In this document: positions 10,401 to 19,029 of the stretch, piece by piece
How the letters are laid out: every line of letters begins with the position of its first letter
How positions within the stretch are numbered: position 1 is the stretch's first letter
Origin: Cladocopium goreaui
Taxonomy: Eukaryota; Sar; Dinophyceae; Suessiales; Symbiodiniaceae
Assembly: GCA_947184155.2 (NCBI GenBank)
Contig: CAMXCT020003624.1
Span: 296,181-360,180 of the forward strand
Length of the DNA stretch: 64,000 nucleotides
Reading direction: 5' to 3'
Made by a program: the position numbers and the translations under genes
The notes under the pieces: model-generated
The model's database searches: none
What the model was told of the DNA's origin: nothing
What the model saw: only the letters and a program-made list of their open reading frames with translations

Positions 10401-12609
10401 GTGGACCTACCTCAATCTTTTTCGAGCCTGGTCCATTTGAAATCGGTTTGCCTTCCTCCTTCTTTAAGGAGCTTGGCTTCTTCTTCTGTACACCTGATGG
10501 CACTGAAGAGGCTGACTCAGGGTGAAAAAGATCATCAATGTTTCCACGAAAGGGCTTTGCACGATCAATGTCACTTCTGACAATGTCATCTGGGATCACG
10601 TAGTCCTCCTTGATCTTGTAGATGGTCTTGCCCTTCCAGAACTCTTCACTCTGTTCAGAAAACCTCTTCTTCTCAGTGCGCCAGTTGTCCTTGTGAAGAA
10701 CCTTCTTCTTGCTCTTCTGGAATTCCATGTGGGTTTCTCTCTCATCAAGAAGTTGTTCTTTTGGAATTGGAGTTTTCTCTGATCGAGTCATCTCATGTAA
10801 GTTCATTCTCTTGTCCTTGTGGTGCCTGATGAGTTCACGACGTAGTGGATCAACCTGCCAGTAGTCACCAGTCACCAAAGCTTCTCCTTCATGATCATCT
10901 TGTTTGACAGCAATCTGGCTGTACTCAAAGTGATCGTGTTGTGAATAGAAACTTTTGACTTGTGGAGTCTTGAAATGAACTTGGCTCATGTACCATGCTA
11001 CATCTTGTAGGTCGAGAATGAGATGAGTACTAATGGCTGTCCTCAAAACCATTTTTCTCATGCCAATACGTGCACAGGACAAATAAGCCTTCTCTGGAGT
11101 AAGTTCAAATTGAAATCCAAGGTTTCTCATCTGTGGAAGTGACATCAACAATGGGACATCACCTTCTTCGACAATGTCGAATTCTGTAAACTGAGTGTTC
11201 CATCCATGATCATACATGAATATCACGAGCTTCTCAGTACATTTTGATTGTTGTGAGTTTGCAAAGAAGAATCTTGAACTTGTTGGCTGAATTTCATACC
11301 AGAGTCCACTGTTGGGATGTGAGTCAACATATCTGCAAAATGCTTCAACTGCTCGTCGAGAGCCCATAGCTCTTGTGCATCCAAGATCCAGAATACACAC
11401 AGTTGGTGGTGCAGAATTCTCTGTGTGAAAAGCTAGTCCATTCTCACATGCCAGATCAGTTTGTACAGTATGAAATGAAAAAGCACTCTGCTGTGATGGT
11501 TCCTCTATCTCTGTAGAGCATCCATATGAAAACAATGATGTGCCTTCTGCCAATGGCCTCAATGAGGCCTCACCTTCTTGAAGACCAACTTGCCTGGGCA
11601 CTACAGCTGGACGTTGTCGTACACCTTGTCGTAGTGCATCAACTTCTCCAACCAGAACAGGGAATCTCTTCTTTTCCCTTATGTTTTGCTGTGCTCTTGC
11701 ATCACGTTGGTTCTGTCCTCCACGACGAGTGCGTCGTTGTTCATCTTGTGCTGCATACGTGGATGTCAAAACATCAACACGTGCTGGCTCTGTCTCTGCA
11801 ACATCAACACGTAATGGGTCAGGTGTTCCAAATGAAAAGAAACCATGACCAGAGCTTGAAGCTGCAGAAGAATAATGAGCTTGTTGAGTTTGTTGATTCT
11901 GTATGGCAGGAGCTGATGTGGTCTGAGGTTGAACATAGTTCGACTTGCCTTTTCCATCTCCTGGCTTTCCTCCTTTTCCATCATCATCCTTGCCTTTCTT
12001 GCCTTTCTTTCCTTTTCCTTTTCCTTTTCCTTTCCTCTGGAAGTATCCATACTCATCCATGTAGTATGAATCATCATAGGCCCAATAGCCTTCATTCCAG
12101 GTTTGATCATCGGCCCAATAGCCGTCATAGTTTTCATTCCATTCATCTTCTTGCCAATCTTCTTCATAATCTTCTTCACTCACCATGTGAGCACGGCCTT
12201 TTCTTCTTCCTTTACCTCGGCCTTTTCCTTTTCTTGATCTGAAGAACCTTCGTCCTCCTCTGCCTTTTCCTTTTCCTTTTCTCTTTCCTTTACCTTTGCC
12301 TCGTCTGATGTATTTGCCTTGGAACCTTCTCTGATACCATGTGAAGTTGGCGTCATCATAAACCCAGAAAACATCTTCTAAAGCATCCAGGAATCCTTCT
12401 GCGCCGTCTTCTTCATCTTCGGCCCAATAGCCGTCGGTTCCTTCTAATCCACCTTCATCCAGTACGAGGAAAGATCTTCTCTGTGCCATGCCAGAGGGTT
12501 GCATCAATGGATTGTCAACTGCTGTTTTGGTAGTGCAAAAAAATTCCAAAAACAGGTCACGTAGTTCTTGAATGCTGTATCGATCGAGGGTTCGTCCACG
12601 ATGTGTCAT
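4471..12609 (-). CDS. Ty1/copia Pol polyprotein: PR, IN, MTase-like, RT, RNase H
   Basis: The frame has 2712 codons from the ATG at 12609 and is open back to 12681, where a frameshift from gag can enter. Order of domains: a Gly-Lys-rich and Tyr/Trp/Asp-rich N-terminus (about 80-220); a protease-like strand ILDLGCTR with D408 (DLG instead of the usual DS/TG); an integrase zinc finger (H862, H865/H867, C897, C900) and catalytic D927, D985, E1018; a methyltransferase-like segment at 1248-1345 (VVELFSSNTGLSWHM); a long acidic, Pro-rich linker (about 1620-1900); reverse transcriptase with motif A LHLDLKTAFLQG (D2053) and HVDD at 2351-2354; RNase H with D2510, E2563, D2596, D2645. About 300 residues separate the two RT motifs against well under 100 in ordinary copia, so RT carries an insertion. 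No CCHC knuckle was seen. The frame is intact. Confidence 0.92.
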   Translation of the reverse strand: MTHRGRTLDRYSIQELRDLFLEFFCTTKTAVDNPLMQPSGMAQRRSFLVLDEGGLEGTDGYWAEDEEDGAEGFLDALEDVFWVYDDANFTWYQRRFQGKYIRRGKGKGKRKGKGKGRGGRRFFRSRKGKGRGKGRRKGRAHMVSEEDYEEDWQEDEWNENYDGYWADDQTWNEGYWAYDDSYYMDEYGYFQRKGKGKGKGKKGKKGKDDDGKGGKPGDGKGKSNYVQPQTTSAPAIQNQQTQQAHYSSAASSSGHGFFSFGTPDPLRVDVAETEPARVDVLTSTYAAQDEQRRTRRGGQNQRDARAQQNIREKKRFPVLVGEVDALRQGVRQRPAVVPRQVGLQEGEASLRPLAEGTSLFSYGCSTEIEEPSQQSAFSFHTVQTDLACENGLAFHTENSAPPTVCILDLGCTRAMGSRRAVEAFCRYVDSHPNSGLWYEIQPTSSRFFFANSQQSKCTEKLVIFMYDHGWNTQFTEFDIVEEGDVPLLMSLPQMRNLGFQFELTPEKAYLSCARIGMRKMVLRTAISTHLILDLQDVAWYMSQVHFKTPQVKSFYSQHDHFEYSQIAVKQDDHEGEALVTGDYWQVDPLRRELIRHHKDKRMNLHEMTRSEKTPIPKEQLLDERETHMEFQKSKKKVLHKDNWRTEKKRFSEQSEEFWKGKTIYKIKEDYVIPDDIVRSDIDRAKPFRGNIDDLFHPESASSVPSGVQKKKPSSLKKEEGKPISNGPGSKKIEVGPPAAKRHVGKQKPQVVDDSQSGSSRKKVVVSYPKLDEEDELDKVARELGLDKIDSDEPQVIEPKHSAPARNRGKQDSESQVEKLGSDALEPRRVSIPLPGSEVQAMTPAYRKMLRKLEDSVELYKLHIKHYHMSPTQFRQRTSMLGLPDSVYQKYEEMYNKCRVCSTSIAPPPRARISGIRSTNFGDVIFVDHAEIQLRKNKYMVLLVLDGATNLLWTTAQNSLNNKETIQALRLWTDEHNCMPKAIVGDEAFFQEDFLTYYRTHGIKECPCGSRTPWPNRAESAVRLFKRQWQIMSKNLEDDRFKGITIREAVKRTVWARNTQLTVSGYSPLEIATGRRPPDLLDIETSDPAQLSVDPLPEDKTQLELQRLALRAHQEARQAADLRHDMAKRTMPSDGPYKPGDKVFVWSSPVNANAIASKAWKKERWIRGTVISQEGAMVNVHVDNAVMRVNQSKVRRDHDEWHDVAVPGLDTSEPVPLAVEDEDDYEPDIAEYAEAYLGEQAHWFCQTGKCDVVELFSSNTGLSWHMARLNMKVGEPIDHKHGWSFNSKKKQNQVWKQLEKLDPEYVLITNPSPNSWKYSVFKFCLDVMKWQADRGKGFLVIAPPDSGFAQFLAWKKFQKDRIKYHIGCFNLDMTNYCRCDPSIKNLRVYYNHDEDFDMLEPQHAFNREGKLWNDPQWKVLPSYLCSFIAQFTQLVPLQNMRQCFLFEDLLEHFDDGALCGTSMFLDREPGCSCLLQDLHHVETSIPVPLKHILPQRFTTQLLVQTLRKIDQLPRSTEASVRESTDPRIIELIPGLQDVRKKTLPQMYFEDCSVFRGTYGRVNPLFQHPEDAVLLIWKPGDYDHVYFMFVSQLYPHHEQFKIHEWSMIVFSRETTGAIKRRVADPPVQGGTPPNGDDPIHPDQHGDVPPNDDEMLSGDEPDDPLDDDNQPDYNTGPDPGDDDDQEYIIPDDYGPPPDDDLDMPGIQDSGETHQPSSPSTPFSNPDIPIEEIADPGQDDDSPPGPDPTSEPIRVQRKQRQISTDSTDALPKAKAKVIIKRPKVQLPGHVQPISVPTQKPHEDEDEGPSHDPTASSSHDNTIPLPTTTPTSFTPGDFAQPAQQQSSQGTPELVSSQHDDDETEPYETDDTPVLTEDDIAQLQEEDVDTEPYTSDHSHFVDVDGTVFVPLGPKVQAAPEFGSYDVTGFKQFEQYLAKNGKKQPKAESVITQEVLRKYAKEIKQAKLEEFRSFLDFTAMTFRDKRRHKIDNYVTGRWVLTIKVDKDGQFKKFKARWVCRGFQDAQKYDLQTDSPTATRYGFRVASQHAASMYWDLLHLDLKTAFLQGETYDLDRRVIHVQLPTDIGLPPYLVGLCTRSVYGLADAPRRWWNRLDKFLISLGIQPTRADRCTYVCYDGAFKEPKQVSFADSEATEPAPVTYYVSSQDSEETRDESSDIAEEVHKSLLVEERLFSACYQQTQTWKQRKEFKEKKVEDCAWTPVVDETLLKFLESVEHKSGWYPFENGHAQVAYRAKALRTPDSHYDRKKFHLRTSIVKRKGVWWLLEMNHDMNKDNVSTSLEEEAEVLVSVFLPSERTYLATTPQLTPEIVEQLLEHFMDPVNGSNAKGRKPIGMCCLHVDDLFITGTPEFLEKFKKVVKSQFKIGHEDVNDLMFTGQRVKWIIDEKTKKKSHITVEQSLCVSELTEVVIPKGLKDEDKCDKDLHTAYRSLLGSINWLQSRTQFQSCYQFSRCASAAASPTIGDCKTLNKLCRQIVGDPMELMFWPLQGDPRLVAMPDAAFRNNSDKSSQRAMVIFMAEPRKERSKNTRGSLIFFESTKIKRTTLSTTVAELYALMKCYGTCQMLRGLIKDITGLSSEIHMRTDANNLVTTASTTHVPEQQETIHMIQMLRKEACSGSIADLSHIRTQWCLADCLTKKSANPQNLIDAVRQGVLKEVDAHPPFRSLLEHKAYLRSWLPTVCSHVDFRHDVFLLGDTLRDS

Positions 12610-12656
12610 GATACTTGTGAGTGTGTTTCTCTGATCTTGACTCAGGTCAGCTAGAC

Positions 12657-13394
12657 TTACAAAATCAATGCTAGCAAATTTTCACCCAGTGGGAATGCTT
12701 GTCGCTGTACTTGTCTACGATTTTCCTGAAATTGTCTGAATGCCGCTAGTGCCAGTTCATCTGACCAAGGAACAACTACATGGGGTGTTCCTGAGGCTGC
12801 TGCTACATCAGCTCTCTCTTGTTGATCTCGTTCATGTTCTTGACGTCGTTGCTGAACAAACAGGATTGCTTCAGGACTAGTCACTGTTACTTCTGGAAGT
12901 AAATCCATCCAAGACTCAATAAGTCTATTGCCAGTGAGTTGAAATCTAGTCATCCACTTCTGAAGATCCATGGTTCCTCTGTTGAACTTCATGAACTGCA
13001 TGAAACGGTATAAGAACACGTTCTGGGCACCTTTGATGAAATGAGGTCGTAGAAATCTTTTGAAATAAGCTACTCCTTCATAGGGATCCCTGAGTAATTC
13101 TCTATCCAATAGCCTCTTGTATTGTTGAGCATCTCCTTCCAGTCTGTTGCGCAATGCTGGACCACGTTTCTCTGGTTCTAACTCCGTAATGTCACACCAG
13201 TCATCGATTGCATCCTCAAAAGCAAAGAAGCTGGTTCGCCCATCATAGGCTGGAGCAACCTTTGTGGTCATCTGTTGCGTCATATGAATCTGTGTATGCT
13301 GGGGTGCTCTTCTCATTGCATAAGAGTCATATTGGTTCCATTCATTTGCATCGACAATGTCGAAGTCATCATCATCATAGCCATGGCGTGCCAT
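12657..13394 (-). CDS. Gag-like capsid protein of the copia element
   Basis: 245 codons from ATG 13394 to TAA. The centre (FFAFEDAIDDWCDITEL and the following basic helices) resembles the capsid region of copia Gag proteins. The N-terminus is Asp-rich and the C-terminus is Gln/Arg-rich and helical. There is no zinc knuckle here; the basic Gly-Lys tract that could bind RNA lies at the start of pol instead. The pol frame opens 18 bases before the gag stop and is offset by -1, so Gag and Gag-Pol are probably made by frameshifting. The start is the first ATG after the primer-binding site and 5' leader. Confidence 0.8.
   Translation of the reverse strand: MARHGYDDDDFDIVDANEWNQYDSYAMRRAPQHTQIHMTQQMTTKVAPAYDGRTSFFAFEDAIDDWCDITELEPEKRGPALRNRLEGDAQQYKRLLDRELLRDPYEGVAYFKRFLRPHFIKGAQNVFLYRFMQFMKFNRGTMDLQKWMTRFQLTGNRLIESWMDLLPEVTVTSPEAILFVQQRRQEHERDQQERADVAAASGTPHVVVPWSDELALAAFRQFQENRRQVQRQAFPLGENLLALIL
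12675..12681 (-). promoter_or_regulatory. Candidate -1 ribosomal frameshift heptamer A AAT TTG
   Basis: In the gag frame the heptamer reads A-AAT-TTG, which fits X-XXY-YYZ. Slipping back one base gives AAA-TTT, the first two codons of the open pol frame, which is closed immediately upstream by TGA at 12684-12682. The gag stop follows 18 bases downstream of the first heptamer base region. The exact coincidence of heptamer and frame opening supports function; a downstream pseudoknot was not modelled. Confidence 0.6.
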
Positions 13395-13435
13395 TGCTTG
13401 GGCTCTACCTGGAGCTCACCCTCAATGAGGGATCA

Positions 13436-13449
13436 CTGCTCCGCTACCA
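13436..13449 (-). other. Primer-binding site matching an initiator-type tRNA
   Basis: On the minus strand TGGTAGCGGAGCAG lies about 40 bases upstream of the gag ATG. It is complementary to a tRNA 3' end ...CCGCUACCA, giving U at position 72 and A at 73, the A1:U72 signature of eukaryotic initiator tRNA-Met. Copia elements commonly prime from initiator tRNA. No dinoflagellate tRNA was available for comparison. Confidence 0.5.
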
Positions 13450-13451
13450 CT

Positions 13452-13570
13452 TGAAGAGGGGCCCTAGCGTCTACTTCAAGATCAGCTAAGGCGTCTTCCC
13501 CAATGACAGCACTTGTTTTACTCAGCCTGTTGCCGGTCCGTGCTTGTCTACAGGGTTACTCTATATACCT
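13452..13570 (-). repeat. Probable 5' LTR (R/U5 side), outer edge unresolved
   Basis: The LTR should end just upstream of the primer-binding site, and a TG/CA boundary is available at 13452. A TATATAG box on the minus strand at about 13561-13567 would place transcription start within this stretch. The other LTR copy is outside the window, so neither identity nor length can be checked. Confidence 0.3.
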
Positions 13571-13795
13571 CTTGAGCCTTGAGGGGCGCATATAAATGTG
13601 CTCAATACTCATGCATGTACCTATGTAGGTATTAGGTCGAAACAAAAACAAGGGCGCAGCGCCTCCCCCCAAAGCAGAATGCAAGCACCTCTTCTCACAT
13701 GTTACGTTGCTAGTTTTCAAGAGAAGGTTGGTCATGTGATACTCAGGGATGTAAATACTGTGCAAAATGCATCTTACATGAAAATCAAGTATTTA

Positions 13796-14075
13796 AAGCA
13801 GGCAAAGCAAAAAAAAAGCAGAGAAGCAAAAAAGCAGAGAAGCAAAGAAACAGGAAACGCACAAAAGCAAAACAGCAGAAAGGCAAAGAAGCAGGAAAAG
13901 CAGAAAAGCAGAGAAGCAGGAAAAGCAGAGAAGCAAAGAAACAGCAAAAACAGAAAAGCAGGAGAAGCAGAAAAGCAAAAAAGCAGAAAAGCAGAGAAGC
14001 AGGAAAAGAAGGAAAAGCAGGAAAAGCAGGAAAGCAGAGAAGCAGGAAAAGCAGGAAAAGCAGAGAAGCAGGAAT
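13796..14075. repeat. Purine-rich GCAGAGAAGCA/GCAGGAAA minisatellite
   Basis: About 280 bases of imperfect AAGCAGAGAAGCAGGAAA-type units. The plus strand is almost free of T and its C occurs mainly in GCA. All long reading frames here are low-complexity artefacts. It lies just upstream of the retroelement. Confidence 0.85.
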
Positions 14076-14390
14076 CCAAAAATAATTCCTAAACCTGTCA
14101 AAAAAAAAAACCTAAAATAATTAGCCCTCCATTGATCCCCTATGAACACTGGCAGGTTGAAGCAGTTGAACTTCAAGTTTCTACATCCAATTACTACTAG
14201 ATATGTCATCAACAGATTAATGAAACTTTCCATTTGATATAATCTTTTAAAAGATCAGCTAATCAGCTAATAGAAATATACGTCCAAAAAAATGAACATG
14301 TCCATCATTACATATATATATTATATTCTTAGATATGATATTAATTTGGATATTATGGATTACAGCTCAGTATCTAACATATCTGGTTGG

Positions 14391-14482
14391 TGGTTTGAAC
14401 CCCTCTGAAAAATATAAGTCAGTTGGGATGCTTATTCCCAATATATGGAAAAATAAAAAATGTTCCAAACCACCAACCAGAT
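14391..14482. mobile_element. M3 inverted-repeat element (MITE-like)
   Basis: The ends are TCTGGTTGGTGGTTTG and its inverse CAAACCACCAACCAGA, with a core containing CCCCTCTGAAAAAT and TTCCCAATAT. Further copies lie at 22611-22728 and 28391-28498. It has no coding capacity. Confidence 0.75.
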
Positions 14483-16213
14483 ATCCATTGGAAAACCAAG
14501 TATCCCAGCTTTGCTCCACCACCGCTGCGCCCGGACCGGTGAAGTGGCCGCTGCTGCAGAGGTGTGACTCCTGTGACATGGAATGACACATCTCAAAAAA
14601 CAAAACGCAAGAAAAAGATACAAAAAATAGGAATTTAGTCAACAGGAATAATGATTTCAAGGCAACAAAAAGAGTGAATTCAATCAACAATGATGGGGGT
14701 TTAACCAACAAAAATGGGAAATTTGACCAATAGAGTTATTTTTATTTAGGCACTGTCAGCCATTTTGATGGTGGATGTTTCCCCCCCCCGCAAAACAAAA
14801 AAAGTTCGAACAAAAAATGGGATCTGTACCGATAACATCCGATAACCATTATTTAGGATGTGTATCCATTAACAAGAAAGCCGTGTGTTTTCCTGCAAAA
14901 TCGTGATTTCCCATGTTCCCCAGTTCCCCAGTGAAATTGTGTTCGCGAAATGATGTTCCCCTGATCCAATTCGATGAAATCGTCCTTCGGATTATTCTGG
15001 ATAAATTATGATTACAGTAATAACCAAATATAGAAAACATAGAGTAACTCAGTAGATGTTGATTGATAAAGATTCATATAAACTCATACAGATATCATTT
15101 CTATTTGTTGGACCATCCTCAAATCTGTTGGGCTATCCATCCCTGACTGATCAACCTTGGCTGGCCTTGACCTCAAAAACGCCCTCGCGGCAAATGAGGC
15201 TATACTCTGCATGGCAGCCGCTGGCAAAGGCGTGAAGCAGTTTCAGTTCACCACCTTCAATCTCCTGTAACCGTGGGCATCGGATGGCATCGGCGTTCAG
15301 AGTAACCAATTCAACCAATTCAAAAATTGATCCCGAGAAAACTGACAGGTTGAAATCCAGAAAACTGGGCCGAAGCTGATTCTATACTGTTGATCTATTG
15401 GAACTTGCAACTTCCCGGAGGTACCTCAATTCATGGCCATCAATGCTTTTCAAATCACCAAAGTCTGGGATTCCAGAGCTGGTCATGTGGCTTTGCCTGA
15501 AAATAGGATAGCCAATGATAGCCATAAATCCATAGAGGGCGCATGTTTCTTCTTATTGAAATGGCCATAAATCTGGGTTGAAATGACCCAGAAATCCATC
15601 ATTGGTTTTTCACTCCTAGTTGCGATGGATTTTTATCCACCCGCATTTTAGGACAAAGATTCATCATATTACCCATGACGGATCCGGCTGGTGCTGGTAT
15701 ATTAATGCTAACATGACTGGGGTATATTGATGGGATCCATGGCACACCATATATAGCAGCACCAGGATCCTATGGGTTATGTGGTTTTATTATGTTTTAT
15801 TGTCTGTTTCTCCATTGCATTCCAAAGAAATATCATCGTACATTCCCCATATCTGGCTGGTTTTATTCCCCAGAATTGGACACCCAAATTTCCCAGACAT
15901 ATCAAATTGCCACAAATTGGAGATACAACCAAAACACCTATTGACACTATATCCATATCCCAGTAGATTCCCATTTAATTTCCCCATATCATGCCTGCTT
16001 TATCGTGCTTCTATGTGAAAAACACACCCTCTGGATAAATTACAGCTATATAATTCACCTCAAAAGTTCGACATAGTTCAACCATTTTGGGATGCTTCCC
16101 TAACCATAATTCTGGATAAATTAAAACAATTCACTAAGCTGACATAAGCTTCTTTTGGGATGATTTCCTACTAGCGTCACAGTGAGGTCACTAGAAATTT
16201 AACCAGATCATAC
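14483..16213. other. Non-coding spacer, no gene recognised
   Basis: AT-rich unique sequence with short open frames only and no convincing exon. It contains one M4 element (15671-15777). A GC-richer patch at 15180-15290 shows no extended frame. Confidence 0.5.
15671..15777. mobile_element. M4 inverted-repeat element (MITE-like)
   Basis: The core GGTATATTAATGCTAACAT is followed by GGTATATTGATGGGATCC and the end GGATCCTATGGG. Nearly the same element occurs at 52577-52683 and a diverged copy at 38009-38100. The inverted ends centre on GGATCC. Confidence 0.75.
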
Positions 16214-17408
16214 CAGATCACCCAGCCCGGCAGCTGCCTGATGCAGCAGCCCTAAGCGCGGCTGCTTGGCCAGCTCCAGGAAGACCCCGCTGGAGCAGCT
16301 GCGATCGCTTCGCCGGGCGTCCGTTTTGGTGTCCGCCGCGCAGGGGCCTTCGGAGAACTTCACCAGGTGTTTGTCGCCGATTTGCCGCGGCAACCTGGAG
16401 ACAGATTGACACATCTGGCCACTTTTTTGGGAGCTTCAGGATCATCATCCCAACATCATGTTTGAAACCACAAGTTATGGCCAGGATTTTGACTTTGGCC
16501 AGGTTTTTTTGGATTCTGGTATGTTCTGGTGCTATGGCTACTGGGCCAAGCAAACACACTGTAAGCAACAAACTCCCTAGTGGGTTCCTACATGGTGGCA
16601 GGTCCAGCTCGAAAGGCACATGCCGTTTGGGATTCCGTCATCAGGAGCCACTCCGAGCGATCCTAGTCTCCCGGTTTGCATCGACACTAATATCAAAACC
16701 CGTGTATACAGCAGTGAACACCAAAATAGCCGTTTATGGCTTTATCTTCATCCCCTGTCCAATTCAGAACATGCCCATCCCGACATGTCTTTCGTTCCAT
16801 AAAGTCATTATCCGGATGGTTCATTTCAACTATTTGTGAAACCACCAAGAACACCAGAGAAGTGTTGAAAACTGTCACCGCGATTCCCGGACTGGACTAA
16901 GCAGATCTATGAGAATCCCCAATGTAGAAAGGGTAGGTTAATAACATTTAATAACCTTCGAACTAATTTGATCCCTTCCCTCTGAGATTGACGCCCAGAA
17001 ACCATGATCTAATAGGGGATTTACACATCTTTGAGACCAACCATGGGGGTGTTTTTTTAATGAACGGTCATAGCCAGTCCCTTGCAGACTTGCCACAGTT
17101 TCATCATCATCTGCACATTATCCATGACCGGGTGCAGATCGGCGTCCAGGATTTTCCAGGCTTCGTACTCGTTGGTCAGCACCTCTCACCAGCGGGACCC
17201 CACAAATCCCACATCGCCAGCCTACATGGAGCCTCATCGCCCAAGCAAAATTTACTGTGCCCCAAAATCACAAAATCCAGTGAATCCCAAGATTTCCCAA
17301 GATTTCCCGAGTCTTCCTGCCATCTTCTGCCTTCTGCTGCACCTTAAAGTCGGCGATGCCAAAATAGGATGGCCGTGCATAGCGATTGCCAGGAGGGACT
17401 CCGGTGAC
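16214..17408 (-). CDS. Unknown multi-exon gene (three exons seen)
   Basis: Three coding-like exons are flanked by plausible splice sites: 17343-17408 (22 codons, containing GVPPGNRYARPSYFGIADF, donor GTGCAG), 17080-17182 (34 codons plus one base, containing NEYEAWKILDADLHP) and 16214-16394 (one base plus 60 codons, Arg/Lys- and Ala-rich, donor GTATGA). Lengths fit codon phases, but the phase between the second and third exon does not match, so at least one exon between them is missing from this model. I do not recognise the family. GC content and amino-acid use stand out from the surrounding AT-rich DNA. Confidence 0.5.
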
Positions 17409-17730
17409 CTCGATCAATGGAAAAGAACCTCAGATTCTAAGCGCCCTGGGCAAAGTCTTCAATTCGTATGTACATAATATATGAATATATATATAATATT
17501 GTATAATCATATTATAATTAAATATATTATGTATTCATATTGATGATTTCTATATGAGATTCGACATTGATTATATGATTGGATCTAGAATACTCGTATG
17601 ATGATTCATCATATCATCCAAATGGGAAAGTCCAAGTTGAAAAAAACATGCGTTTTGGTCTGCGGTCCGCACATCAAAATGGCTGCTGTTCATGGATGTT
17701 CATCTCCTCAAGATATTGTTTCATGTGGTT

Positions 17731-17835
17731 TACCCTCTGGTAAATTAACATAGACCCGGGCAGATAGGGGTTGGAAGACTAGTTTCCATTAAAAATTGGT
17801 GATTTTCAGGGTCTATGTTTATTTACCAGAGGGTA
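17731..17835. mobile_element. M1 inverted-repeat element
   Basis: It begins TACCCTCTGGTAAATTAACA and ends with the inverse, TTTACCAGAGGGTA. The internal part has diverged from the other M1 copies. No exon was recognised at its edges. Confidence 0.8.
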
Positions 17836-18219
17836 ATAGGTTTTCCAATGTTTTCCAATAGGTTTTAAGCTGATCAATCCTCTGAGCAAAGGGCTGATGG
17901 ATGCAAAAGCTGTCACAAGGGGTGAGAAGAGGCGCGACGAAGTGGTCGGAGTGATGTCAGCTTCTGAAAGAGTATCATCCTGCACGGTCGCGTCACGTTT
18001 TCCCAAGGTCTCCGGTTTCCGGGAGCTTCGAAAACGGGCTCTCTGTGTATGCTAACTTGGATCAACAACATGTTTGTTCCGAGAAGGGGGTTATCTCATG
18101 CTATCTCGGTATCATGAGAAATCCTGAAATGGAAAATGTCCTGTCTGCTTCTCATCCAGATTTAAAGTCTATGAATCTATGACCAATCAGTTGTACAAGG
18201 GCTTTTTGACGATATGAAC

Positions 18220-19029
18220 TTCTCTTTTCAGGATCTCCTTGAACTTGATCAAATAGGCGAAGGAACTCTCGTAAAGCGCTCCAGCCAAAGATCGACCCGC
18301 AAAGTCGTTCTTGAAGAAAAAGTCCCGCCAAACGATCAGTTTCAAGGTCAATGTCGCTTGATCCCACTCTCCGGTACCTCCACAGAATCACAACATGAAG
18401 GAATTGCGAAGATTTCTTACCAGATGGTGTAGCACAACCAACATCTCAAGAACAGATTTTAAATGATTAGAAAAAAAAACACGTGCAATCCATTGCTCTT
18501 GCCGAGACTCTGAAGCACCCAGCAATATCTGGCAGGGGAAGGCCCTTCAGCCAGTACAAGCCTCTACAGTTCGCAGCAACCAGGCAGCCAAAAATGTACA
18601 AATGATCTAATTAAGCCCCAACTGCCAAAGGAAGAAGTTAATACAAAGGGCACTCTTCCCTTCTGCACTCATGATTCATGTCCATGTTTCCTTGTTGCTG
18701 TATGAGACGTCATGCTTGTTCTTGCCTTGTTCTTGACTCCAAACTTCCACGTCAGCTTGCAAGTGGAAAATCTGAAAACAAACTGACAGCTCCCGTGGAT
18801 GTTGGTTCTCCCAGGAAAATCCCAAAATAGTGACCCAGGACCCATAAATCGTCGCTGGTTCTATCCCTCATAAATCTGCTCACAAAAAAGATTGCACACC
18901 CAGTGGAACCTGAGATCTTCTTGGGTGGTCGCACACTTTCAGGTACATGTCGAGGGTTGCAGAGCAGCTTTGCTCTCTCAACCAGATCTTTCAGCTCAAT
19001 GTCCTCTTCGCAGGATGGCACAACCTGAC
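18220..19029 (-). CDS. Unknown multi-exon gene (two exons seen)
   Basis: Exon 18947-19029 (acceptor CAG|GT, donor GTACCTG) encodes an acidic helical segment containing CEEDIELKDLVERAKLL. Exon 18220-18377 (acceptor GAG|GT, donor GTTCAT) gives 52 codons with LKLIVWRDFFFKNDFAG and SSFAYLIKFKEIL, possibly a helical-repeat or membrane-associated region. Each exon length agrees with its phases, but they do not join directly, so an exon between is missing. A 210-codon open frame at 18752-19384 covers the first exon and neighbouring intron in the same frame; I regard most of it as read-through. Family not recognised. Confidence 0.45.

Larger units (their letters stand above)
1..13570 (-). mobile_element. 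Giant Ty1/copia-type LTR retroelement, 3' end outside window
   Basis: On the minus strand the order is primer-binding site, gag, pol with PR-IN-RT-RNase H, then a third very long open frame running off the window. IN before RT places it in the Ty1/copia superfamily. With more than 13 kb before any 3' LTR it is far larger than a typical 5 kb copia. All three frames are intact in the window, which suggests a young or active copy. The 3' LTR and target-site duplication cannot be seen, so the outer limits are provisional. Confidence 0.85.

Noticed and set aside
11526..12242. 238-codon plus-strand frame
   Set aside because: It is antisense to the repetitive Gly-Lys and acidic part of pol.
13598..14233. 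Lys/Gln-rich and Phe/Leu/Cys-rich frames of 100-164 codons
   Set aside because: They come from the purine-rich minisatellite and are open on both strands by composition.
14391..14402. GGTTTGAACCCC resembling a tRNA T-arm
   Set aside because: It belongs to the M3 inverted repeat; no cloverleaf could be built around it.
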